From Owenia fusiformis (taxonomy: Eukaryota > Annelida > Polychaeta > Sabellida > Oweniidae): a stretch of 14,183 bases of DNA. Of this stretch, positions 6,809 through 14,183 are shown in pieces. The notes under the pieces were generated by a model, which saw only the letters and a list, made by a program, of their open reading frames with translations, was not told the origin of the DNA and did not search any database. The position numbers were made by a program, and so were the translations under genes. How positions within the stretch are numbered: position 1 is the stretch's first letter; every line of letters starts with the position of its first letter. Location: NCBI GenBank assembly GCA_903813345.2, contig CAIIXF020000004.1, positions 8,728,842 through 8,743,024 of the forward strand. Direction: 5' to 3'.

Positions 6809-9602
6809 CTGAAATGAAGGTATATACCACTCCAGAAATCCACGAGCAATATAATCATTTGCTATAAGTTGTCATTCAATTTCGTTGATATTTAAAACCT
6901 ATATTGTTATAGTTTATACGATAGTAAACTAAATTGGTGTTGTTATACATTAAAAAAATAATTTGCATGAAAATGTGTATAATAATAGAGCCTTTTAGCA
7001 TTCACCTATCTGCTTCTGGATGACATTGAATACAATGGGATTGACAGGTATAGTTTTCGAATGTCAAATGTTGACAGAATACAAATTAATTACTATAACA
7101 TATGTACAAAATATCACATTTTTCTTGTTACCTGTAGTCGGATTCTGAGAAGTTTCTGGAGTTGATTTCGGGTTCATTTGAATCAATGGTTCACCCGATA
7201 TTCCAGTATCTTCTCTTCTAGCAACGGAACTTTGAATTTCACCTGGCTTCCTCTGAATGAACTCTACGTTTTGAACTAAGCCAACAGCTGGAATATAAAA
7301 ATTATTTAGAAATGAATAGCTGAGTTGAAAATATCCAACAAATTATAGACCCTTCAATAAGAAAATACTTTACAGGTAGAAAAATACCATAACCGGTACC
7401 TCGGCGTGCTTTGTGTTGTAATACTCTTGTATTCACTCTTTTGGCTTTGCATGTGCAAGATTGAAAAGATATAGTTAAACGCATCAATATAAAGAGTAAA
7501 TCAGATATACATAAACTAAATACCAGCTGGTGAATCAACGTCATTTTGTCCCATTTCATGTCTCTTCCTTCTGAAACTCTTACAACAAGCAAGTAACAAG
7601 CATGACATGACAACGACCACTGCTGCAGCCCCGATAGCGATCCATGTCCATAGTGGAAACGTCTCTGAAATAACATGTCACTCTCTATTAATAAATACAC
7701 AATTTCGCAGAGGTGATGCAATGAATGCAGATATGTAAAGACATCCCTGAAAAATTAACTGAATTCCCGATCTGTTAAGAATCCTGAACAATAACACGGT
7801 GCCCATGTCAAGCTGCGCGCCTACTTAGGCGCGCAGTTTGTTTCGATCACAAACTGCGTGCCTAAGAACATTGCAGCATTTAAGTTGGAGTCTGTATTTT
7901 GAAACGTAATTTAAAGACATTTATCCTGCATTGTTTTCTTGTTCAATGCGTTCATTCTGTGGCGAATATACGAATCTTGCAAATACTAGCAAAAACTATG
8001 TGCAAATGAATCTAAGTTTTAAAACATAAGCAGATTAATGGCATTTTCGTCACTGATTTAACGGGAATGTATATAGTACATAAATCGATCTAGTACTTTA
8101 AACATAAATGACAAATACTTTAGACTCGTTTTATATTTAATTCCTTACACATTTATCATGTATAATTCAAAATATTTCGAGATAAAACAGATAATCAGGA
8201 GATTAAAAAGAAATAAATCACAAACTGCGCGCCTATTTTAGCCAGAAATTACAAACTGTGCGCATACACTATTAAAACTACATATTATCATTAGAATTTC
8301 TACAGAGGCACGTGTAGGTGTTTTTCATGTAGCTTTGGAAATTTTGCTTTATCGGCAGATTTTATGAGATTTTCATATTGAAAGTCAAAATATATAATAG
8401 AAGTGACAATTAAGTTGGGAACGAAAAAAACTTTTATTTTCAGATCACCATCTTGGTGGATGGACTCTCATAGTGTTTCAATTATGGGGTTCTACTATTA
8501 GACACATATGTGCCTTGTATGGCGCTTATGTTTTCTAATAATACAAAACAAACTCGGATAGGCAAGCAGTTTGGAAATATTAGGCACGCAGTTTGGGAAA
8601 TACATGTGAATATAGGCGCGCAGTTTGACAAGAAAAATGTTTAAATCACGTTTATGGCGTATTATCGTTTTGAACACAAACTTTGCTGATTTAATCAGAT
8701 GGCGGAGGGATCCTATATATTCTAGCATACACAGACAAAATGGCTGAATAAACGGCAAATGACGATAAAAAGACATAGATATAACTTTACACTGTAAATT
8801 TTGAACACAGAAGTTACTTAAGACCCTTATATTGAGATAACTAGGTTTACATCGGGAAAAACATTGAGTACTATGAGTAAATTAAGTTCATCTTTCACAG
8901 AATGGTACTATCTTTAGAACGAGACTAACCTTGTATTTTTCGTATTTTGGCTCTTTTTGGGAGTCGTGTCCTCCCTGTCTCACATTTTATAATATGCGCG
9001 CAGTTTGTCAGAGTTTCAAACTGCGTGCCTAGTAGGCACGCTGCTTGACATGGGCATCGTGAATAAGCTAATACAACATATATATTTTTCCTTATATCTA
9101 CCGTTTACACAAACTTGTGTTTCTTCAGACCAGCTACTGGCGTGTCCGGAAGGCATGCACTCTATTGAAATATTCCCGGACAATGAGTATCCCTCGTTAC
9201 AGCTGAATGTTACGACACTTCCCTCACCATATACCTCTTCTTTTGGATTATAGGTGGCATGGTTGGGCAATCGTGGTGGATCACAGTATGCTGCGATGTC
9301 CAAAACATAATTAAGTTATGATTAATTGGAAATGTTACACGTTAGCCCAAATTAGTGGAACTTAACGTTGAAAGTTGTTTTGAATATCGAGTTGTGCCTC
9401 TATTTTTTCTTTTTATTTCGTGTGAATATGATATTGTGTTTATATCTGTGGGTATACTCTTATCTTACCCCATACTGTTACCTCCTTCCAATTATATTCA
9501 TGTAAGCTATTCACCTCATTCAGATATTGGCATGTATAGTTTCCACTATCAGAGATATCAGCCTTATCAATAATTAACTCATAAGATATAGCAATTGTGT
9601 AC
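6675..9602 (-). CDS. Ig/CCP single-pass membrane receptor, 3' part of gene, copy 1 (5' exons missing)
   Basis: Five exons join in frame on the minus strand: 9602-9469, 9290-9102, 7664-7524, 7287-7132 and 6808-6675 (stop TAG). They give about 250 residues: second half of an Ig-like domain, a four-cysteine CCP/sushi domain, a transmembrane helix with basic stop-transfer, and a tail of about 120 residues. The four internal junctions are all phase 1, which supports the model. Likely role: a cell-surface recognition or adhesion receptor, as Ig and CCP modules bind proteins or glycans. There is no signal peptide or first Ig half, because the duplication border at 9688 cuts the gene 86 bp upstream of the first exon. 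What lies upstream is the 3' end of copy 2, so this copy probably has no promoter of its own. The gene family is not recognised. Confidence 0.8.
7132..7287 (-). CDS. Exon: cytoplasmic tail part 1, copy 1
   Basis: The acceptor tttatattccag ends at 7288; the donor is ACAG|GTAACA at 7131. The exon is 156 nt, phase 1 to phase 1. The peptide is polar and rich in Q, E, P, S and T (for example G-E-P-L-I-Q-M-N-P-K-S-T-P-E-T) and probably disordered. It has no tyrosine, so no ITIM or ITAM, and no recognised signalling domain. Phosphorylation on S/T is possible but not shown. Confidence 0.78.
7524..7664 (-). CDS. Exon: transmembrane helix and juxtamembrane region, copy 1
   Basis: The acceptor ttatttcag ends at 7665; the donor is CTG|GTATTT at 7523. 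The exon is 141 nt, phase 1 to phase 1. After T-F-P-L-W-T-W comes a hydrophobic run, I-A-I-G-A-A-A-V-V-V-V-M-S-C-L-L-L-A, of about 20 residues. C-C-K-S-F-R-R-K-R follows, a basic cytoplasmic stop-transfer with two cysteines that could be palmitoylated. This predicts a type I membrane protein with the Ig and CCP parts outside. The 1267-bp transposon lies in the intron just upstream of this exon. Confidence 0.85.
7795..9061. mobile_element. Transib/RAG-like non-autonomous DNA transposon in an intron, copy 1
   Basis: The termini are exact inverted repeats with few changes: CACGGTGCCCATGTCAAGC at 7795-7813, and CACGATGCCCATGTCAAGC read from 9061 on the minus strand. Similarity continues to about 46 bp with roughly four mismatches and one gap. 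The flanks are identical: AATAA at 7790-7794 and AATAA at 9062-9066, a 5-bp target duplication. Transib and ProtoRAG elements are known for 5-bp duplications and for ends beginning CAC with an RSS-heptamer-like sequence; CACGGTG is one such heptamer. The 1267-bp interior has no transposase, so any movement would depend on an enzyme from elsewhere. It sits in the CCP-TM intron; without it the intron would be about 165 bp. Confidence 0.78.
7809..9047. repeat. Eleven CAAACTGCGYGCCTA motifs with mirrored orientation, copy 1
   Basis: The 15-bp motif occurs at 7809, 7850, 8221 and 8252 on the plus strand in the left part, and as TAGGCRCGCAGTTTG at 8559, 8581, 8613 and 8993 in the right part. At each extreme it forms a hairpin pair (7809/7826 on the left, 9017/9033 on the right). 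Most copies therefore point the same way relative to their nearest end. Such subterminal arrays often bind transposase. Several units vary by one to three bases. Confidence 0.8.
9102..9290 (-). CDS. Exon: complete CCP/sushi domain, copy 1
   Basis: The 189-nt exon is phase 1 on both sides, the usual symmetry for CCP exons. The domain runs from C-D-P-P to Q-V-C-V-N and has the four cysteines, the V-T-F-S-C-N-E-G-Y-S-L core, and the tryptophan (S-S-W-S) before Cys4. N-I-S is a possible N-glycan site. The acceptor is atcgcag at 9291. The chosen donor is G|GTAGAT at 9101. A rival donor, TGT|GTAAAC at 9108, has a good motif but would put the transmembrane exon out of frame. CCP domains mediate binding in complement regulators and adhesion receptors. 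Confidence 0.87.
9469..9602 (-). CDS. Exon: second half of Ig-like domain, copy 1
   Basis: The acceptor tttcatttcag ends at 9603; the donor is G|GTAAGAT at 9468. The 134-nt exon enters in phase 2 and leaves in phase 1. Its peptide contains D-I-S-D-S-G-N-Y-T-C, the DxGxYxC signature of Ig strand F with its conserved Cys. W-K-E-V-T-V-W follows as a G-strand-like ending. N-Y-T is a potential N-glycosylation site. The partner Cys and tryptophan of the Ig fold must come from an upstream exon that copy 1 does not have. Confidence 0.75.
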
Positions 9603-9688
9603 CTGAAATGAAATATTTGAATGAATATAATTACTATGAAAAATAAAATTATTATATCATTATAATTCATAATTCATTCATAATATAA
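9603..9688. other. AT-rich intron remnant and duplication junction
   Basis: This short stretch of simple AT-rich sequence lies upstream (minus sense) of the Ig half-exon. It reads attatatcat, tataattcat, aattcattca, taatataa and then meets the start of unit 2 at 9689. Low-complexity sequence and a shared ttcttt at the join could have favoured slippage or a microhomology-mediated event. Confidence 0.6.
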
Positions 9689-10247
9689 TTCTTTGCCTTA
9701 GCTGTACATGTTTGGTATCACTCTGAATAAGACTGGCAAAGTGGTTACTACTTGGGCTGCATTTTTGTACATTTGGTTTTACTTGCTGACTTTATACACA
9801 GGTACAATTTTATAATTTGTTACTCATCTCCAAATGTTTTACATATTCCCATTGGCTTTACATGGGTTTATGTCAGCATCAATTTTTACTGTTTTTGAGA
9901 TACATGTATTTGACGTCAAAAACCAGTAAAAGTAAGTTATTTTTCAACTTTCTTCAATTTGACCAAATATTTTGGGAAAAATCGTCTACAAGTTGCCAGG
10001 AGTTCAAATCTGACCTTAGTTTTGAGATTTGACCTTCAGTGACCTTCGAAAGGTCAAAAAAGTTGATTTTCCAAATGTATCATTTGGATGTAAATTTTCG
10101 TCACCTGAATCACCTACTAATCTCTGAACAAGTAAAATGTTTAAGGTGAAAGGTCCTCAAACTAGGTCACAAACTGTGCTATCTAAGTTTCTCAAGGTTC
10201 GAGACTACAAATCAAAATCAATAATTTTGTTTGAAAATCAGGATATA
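9689..10247. other. Non-coding left part of unit 2
   Basis: Repeat of 4985-5543 with the same TGACCT cluster (10011-10056) and the CRE-like palindrome (9909-9920). Nothing further is seen. Confidence 0.4.
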
Positions 10248-11228
10248 CAGGGCGTATCAAAAAAACGCAACAAGTAGTTATCTAGTAAAATCACAAAACT
10301 AGTGATGACTACATCAATTTCATTTAATGTACCATAAAGCCACGTCTCTCCTCTTTGCAATGATATGTCATTCATTCACATGTGGTAATGGTTGGGTGAG
10401 AAATCCTTCCATTTGCACAGTGGGTCAAAATCGGCTCTGCACCAAGTTTTAGATATTGAAAAAATCAGTGCAAGGGCTAAGTGCCAATGGAAGTTCCCCT
10501 AACTTGAATTGTTGTGACTTTTTCTTTTGGAGCTATCTCAGGAGCATTTGTGCTCACAATTCCTCCACCAGATATTGCAAAACCTCGAGAAAGATTTGCC
10601 CATGGGCTGCTTTTCTTTGCTTTAACCCACACATGATTCAGGGCTGAACCATGCATGACATGGACAGATGAGTGCATCTTTATGTGCAAGGAAGTGGTGG
10701 CACTTTGGAGGGGTATAGGATGTTTTCTTGCAAGAGTAAGAGTATGAACACTTTACTGTCTATGCCATACCAGTCACACCTTCTTCCAATAGCCCCTATG
10801 CCCCTTGTACTGACTTTTGCAATGTTTTAAACTTGGGTCCGAGCTGAATTTTGCCCCACTTTGCAAAATTAATGATTATTCGGCCAGAGATGACTCCCTG
10901 TGAATGAATGATATTCCATTACAAAGAGGAGTAATTTGGCATTTGGTACATTGAATTAAAAGGATGCAGTCAGCATTGGTTTTATGTTTTCATCCAATAT
11001 TGCACCGGGCTCCGTACACTGACTTTTTGCAATGCTTATAACTTAATTTTGGCCCACTTTGCAAATGGAATGATTACTCGCCCAACCATGACCAAATATC
11101 AATAAATGATATATCATTGTAAAGAAGAGACACATGGCTTTATGGTGCATTGGATGAAATAAATGCTGTTATCACTGGTTTTGTGCTTTTCCAAGAAAAC
11201 AATCTGTTGCGTTTTTTTTGATACGCAC
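10248..11228 (+). mobile_element. Mariner-type non-autonomous DNA transposon relic, copy 2
   Basis: Same structure as the relic at 5544-6524, shifted by 4704: inverted end modules, an extra internal module and a transposase scrap. It arose by the tandem duplication, not by a second insertion, since its flanks are duplicated with it. Confidence 0.8.
10480..10714 (+). pseudogene. Mariner-like transposase C-terminal remnant, copy 2
   Basis: Identical to 5776-6010. It shows the D-F-F-F-W-S-Y-L block with Asn in place of the third catalytic acid, and no N-terminal or central part of a transposase. Confidence 0.6.
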
Positions 11229-11276
11229 TTCCTCTGAAAGTTCTACACTGTGTAAGCACAGTAACGTGGGTCCTTT

Positions 11277-11282
11277 TTTAAT
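11277..11282 (-). terminator. Candidate poly(A) signal ATTAAA, gene copy 2
   Basis: Same position relative to the stop codon (11379-11381) as in copy 1. If only copy 2 has a promoter, this signal would end the real transcript before it reaches copy 1. Confidence 0.4.
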
Positions 11283-11378
11283 TCTCATTTCTCAAATTGT
11301 TATCCCTTGCCAGTCTGGATTATTTGATTTTGTTTGCATCATTTGAGTGTCTTTGATTCCATTAGTAAATGCTTGTAT

Positions 11379-11512
11379 CTACTTGTTCTTTGGAAATTTA
11401 TTACTTTCAACTTTCTTAGCAGTATCTGGTGTATGTATCATCCCTTTCTGTTCCCAATGTTTTTTCATTTTCGTTATATCAGTGGCAGGCATGGAACGAC
11501 GAGCATATGCAT
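11379..11512 (-). CDS. Exon: terminal cytoplasmic tail with stop, copy 2
   Basis: Identical to the exon at 6675-6808: a basic terminus closing at TAG 11379-11381. Confidence 0.7.
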
Positions 11513-14183
11513 CTGAAATGAAGGTATATACCACTCCAGAAATCCACGAGCAATATAATCATTTGCTATAAGTTGTCATTCAATTTCGTTGATATTTAAA
11601 ACCTATATTGTTATAGTTTATACGATAGTAAACTAAATTGGTGTTGTTATACATTAAAAAAATAATTTGCATGAAAATGTGTATAATAATAGAGCCTTTT
11701 AGCATTCACCTATCTGCTTCTGGATGACATTGAATACAATGGGATTGACAGGTATAGTTTTCGAATGTCAAATGTTGACAGAATACAAATTAATTACTAT
11801 AACATATGTACAAAATATCACATTTTTCTTGTTACCTGTAGTCGGATTCTGAGAAGTTTCTGGAGTTGATTTCGGGTTCATTTGAATCAATGGTTCACCC
11901 GATATTCCAGTATCTTCTCTTCTAGCAACGGAACTTTGAATTTCACCTGGCTTCCTCTGAATGAACTCTACGTTTTGAACTAAGCCAACAGCTGGAATAT
12001 AAAAATTATTTAGAAATGAATAGCTGAGTTGAAAATATCCAACAAATTATAGACCCTTCAATAAGAAAATACTTTACAGGTAGAAAAATACCATAACCGG
12101 TACCTCGGCGTGCTTTGTGTTGTAATACTCTTGTATTCACTCTTTTGGCTTTGCATGTGCAAGATTGAAAAGATATAGTTAAACGCATCAATATAAAGAG
12201 TAAATCAGATATACATAAACTAAATACCAGCTGGTGAATCAACGTCATTTTGTCCCATTTCATGTCTCTTCCTTCTGAAACTCTTACAACAAGCAAGTAA
12301 CAAGCATGACATGACAACGACCACTGCTGCAGCCCCGATAGCGATCCATGTCCATAGTGGAAACGTCTCTGAAATAACATGTCACTCTCTATTAATAAAT
12401 ACACAATTTCGCAGAGGTGATGCAATGAATGCAGATATGTAAAGACATCCCTGAAAAATTAACTGAATTCCCGATCTGTTAAGAATCCTGAACAATAACA
12501 CGGTGCCCATGTCAAGCTGCGCGCCTACTTAGGCGCGCAGTTTGTTTCGATCACAAACTGCGTGCCTAAGAACATTGCAGCATTTAAGTTGGAGTCTGTA
12601 TTTTGAAACGTAATTTAAAGACATTTATCCTGCATTGTTTTCTTGTTCAATGCGTTCATTCTGTGGCGAATATACGAATCTTGCAAATACTAGCAAAAAC
12701 TATGTGCAAATGAATCTAAGTTTTAAAACATAAGCAGATTAATGGCATTTTCGTCACTGATTTAACGGGAATGTATATAGTACATAAATCGATCTAGTAC
12801 TTTAAACATAAATGACAAATACTTTAGACTCGTTTTATATTTAATTCCTTACACATTTATCATGTATAATTCAAAATATTTCGAGATAAAACAGATAATC
12901 AGGAGATTAAAAAGAAATAAATCACAAACTGCGCGCCTATTTTAGCCAGAAATTACAAACTGTGCGCATACACTATTAAAACTACATATTATCATTAGAA
13001 TTTCTACAGAGGCACGTGTAGGTGTTTTTCATGTAGCTTTGGAAATTTTGCTTTATCGGCAGATTTTATGAGATTTTCATATTGAAAGTCAAAATATATA
13101 ATAGAAGTGACAATTAAGTTGGGAACGAAAAAAACTTTTATTTTCAGATCACCATCTTGGTGGATGGACTCTCATAGTGTTTCAATTATGGGGTTCTACT
13201 ATTAGACACATATGTGCCTTGTATGGCGCTTATGTTTTCTAATAATACAAAACAAACTCGGATAGGCAAGCAGTTTGGAAATATTAGGCACGCAGTTTGG
13301 GAAATACATGTGAATATAGGCGCGCAGTTTGACAAGAAAAATGTTTAAATCACGTTTATGGCGTATTATCGTTTTGAACACAAACTTTGCTGATTTAATC
13401 AGATGGCGGAGGGATCCTATATATTCTAGCATACACAGACAAAATGGCTGAATAAACGGCAAATGACGATAAAAAGACATAGATATAACTTTACACTGTA
13501 AATTTTGAACACAGAAGTTACTTAAGACCCTTATATTGAGATAACTAGGTTTACATCGGGAAAAACATTGAGTACTATGAGTAAATTAAGTTCATCTTTC
13601 ACAGAATGGTACTATCTTTAGAACGAGACTAACCTTGTATTTTTCGTATTTTGGCTCTTTTTGGGAGTCGTGTCCTCCCTGTCTCACATTTTATAATATG
13701 CGCGCAGTTTGTCAGAGTTTCAAACTGCGTGCCTAGTAGGCACGCTGCTTGACATGGGCATCGTGAATAAGCTAATACAACATATATATTTTTCCTTATA
13801 TCTACCGTTTACACAAACTTGTGTTTCTTCAGACCAGCTACTGGCGTGTCCGGAAGGCATGCACTCTATTGAAATATTCCCGGACAATGAGTATCCCTCG
13901 TTACAGCTGAATGTTACGACACTTCCCTCACCATATACCTCTTCTTTTGGATTATAGGTGGCATGGTTGGGCAATCGTGGTGGATCACAGTATGCTGCGA
14001 TGTCCAAAACATAATTAAGTTATGATTAATTGGAAATGTTACACGTTAGCCCAAATTAGTGGAACTTAACGTTGAAAGTTGTTTTGAATATCGAGTTGTG
14101 CCTCTATTTTTTCTTTTTATTTCGTGTGAATATGATATTGTGTTTATATCTGTGGGTATACTCTTATCTTACCCCATACTGTT
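11379..14183 (-). CDS. Ig/CCP single-pass membrane receptor, 3' part of gene, copy 2 (5' end off window)
   Basis: This is the same five-exon structure as copy 1, with exons (minus strand) starting >14183 and ending 14173, then 13994-13806, 12368-12228, 11991-11836 and 11512-11379 (TAG 11379-11381). Only 11 bases of the Ig exon are inside the window; by analogy it would start at 14306. The encoded protein part is identical to copy 1. This copy is the better candidate for the functional gene, because the missing first Ig half and signal peptide could lie to the right of the window. That would hold only if the right flank is the original locus and not a third unit. Confidence 0.8.
11836..11991 (-). 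CDS. Exon: cytoplasmic tail part 1, copy 2
   Basis: Identical to the exon at 7132-7287: a polar, probably disordered tail without a tyrosine motif. Confidence 0.78.
12228..12368 (-). CDS. Exon: transmembrane helix, copy 2
   Basis: Identical to the exon at 7524-7664: a hydrophobic helix followed by C-C-K-S-F-R-R-K-R, phase 1 on both sides. Confidence 0.85.
12499..13765. mobile_element. Transib/RAG-like non-autonomous DNA transposon in an intron, copy 2
   Basis: Same element, ends and AATAA duplications (12494-12498 and 13766-13770) as copy 1, offset 4704. The shared insertion point shows that insertion preceded the tandem duplication. Confidence 0.78.
12513..13751. repeat. Mirrored CAAACTGCGYGCCTA motif set, copy 2
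   Basis: The eleven motifs described for copy 1 recur unchanged at +4704. Confidence 0.8.
13806..13994 (-). CDS. Exon: complete CCP/sushi domain, copy 2
   Basis: Identical to the exon at 9102-9290, with four cysteines and the SSWS tryptophan, phase 1 on both sides. The downstream intron (12369-13805) carries the duplicated Transib-like element. Confidence 0.87.
14173..14183 (-). CDS. Exon: Ig-like second half, copy 2 (cut by window end)
   Basis: Only the 3' end of the exon (V-T-V-W then G) and its donor GTAAGAT at 14172 and below are visible. The match to 9469-9479 is complete. Confidence 0.7.

Larger units (their letters stand above)
4985..9688. repeat. Tandem duplication, unit 1 (4704 bp, complete)
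   Basis: Base 4985 onward (ttctttgccttagctgtaca) recurs at 9689 with a constant offset of 4704. Every long open frame and every landmark compared in this unit (transposon ends, splice sites, internal repeats) recurs unchanged, so no net insertion or deletion exists between copies. The left border is exact: 4984 is t and 9688 is a. The right border is set by the restart of the same sequence at 9689. The unit contains a mariner-type relic, a Transib-like element and five exons of a minus-strand gene. Confidence 0.97.
9689..14183. repeat. Tandem duplication, unit 2 (4495 bp visible, cut by window end)
   Basis: This is the head-to-tail second copy of 4985-9479 in the same orientation. It stops only because the window ends, 209 bp short of a full unit. 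No base difference from unit 1 was found at the places compared, including introns and transposon interiors. Whether a third unit or the single-copy 5' part of the receptor gene follows cannot be seen. Confidence 0.97.

Noticed and set aside
6643-6867. Plus-strand open frame with hydrophobic segment and a C-terminal tail
   Set aside because: It overlaps the minus-strand terminal exon, whose acceptor, frame phase and stop fit the four upstream exons. The plus frame has no supporting splice or gene context.
7302-7721. 139-codon minus-strand open frame across the transmembrane exon
   Set aside because: It reads the exon in a different frame from the phase 1 chain and runs through both introns. 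The hydrophobic helix is only seen in the chosen frame.
8498-8776. 92-codon minus-strand open frame inside the Transib-like element
   Set aside because: No transposase motif or other recognisable domain; it overlaps the short internal repeats. Probably a chance frame.
9108-9109. Alternative donor TGT|GTAAAC for the CCP exon
   Set aside because: It would leave the exon in phase 0 and shift the next exon out of the frame that encodes the membrane helix. The donor at 9101 keeps phase 1 throughout.

Overview
This is eukaryotic DNA, most likely from a metazoan invertebrate. The evidence is an AT-rich sequence, introns with GT-AG borders, a metazoan-type Ty3/gypsy relic, cut-and-paste DNA transposon relics and an Ig/CCP receptor gene in pieces. 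A lophotrochozoan such as a bivalve mollusc fits the mix, but that is an inference. There is no bacterial gene organisation, and I saw no rRNA, tRNA or CRISPR array.

Bases 1-3317 hold a dead Ty3/gypsy pol on the + strand: protease, gutted reverse transcriptase, almost no RNase H, and a nearly full integrase with its C-terminal tail. Frameshifts, stops and internal deletions break it. Bases 3383-4446 hold two related minisatellite arrays (period 30-32 bp) around about 380 bp of unique sequence. Bases 4447-4984 carry no gene; a possible polypurine tract and LTR start lies near 4838-4850.

From 4985 to the window end, a 4704-bp unit is repeated head to tail: 4985-9688, then 9689 to beyond 14183. 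I noticed no difference between the copies, and the offset is constant. Each unit contains, left to right: a stretch with TGACCT half-sites; a mariner-type deletion derivative; the 3' part of a minus-strand gene; and, inside one intron of that gene, a 1267-bp non-autonomous transposon with Transib/RAG-like ends.

The minus-strand gene can be read through five exons. Four introns are all phase 1 and the first exon is entered in phase 2. The order is second half of an Ig-like domain, one complete CCP/sushi domain, a transmembrane helix, and two cytoplasmic-tail exons ending in a stop. It looks like a type I single-pass surface receptor or adhesion protein. The duplication breakpoint falls between the two halves of the Ig domain, so the left copy has lost its 5' exons, while the right copy may continue past the window.

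The most notable items are the intron-borne element (termini CACGGTG/CACGATG, TSD AATAA, mirrored internal repeats) and the apparently identical tandem duplication. The latter is either very recent or an assembly artefact.
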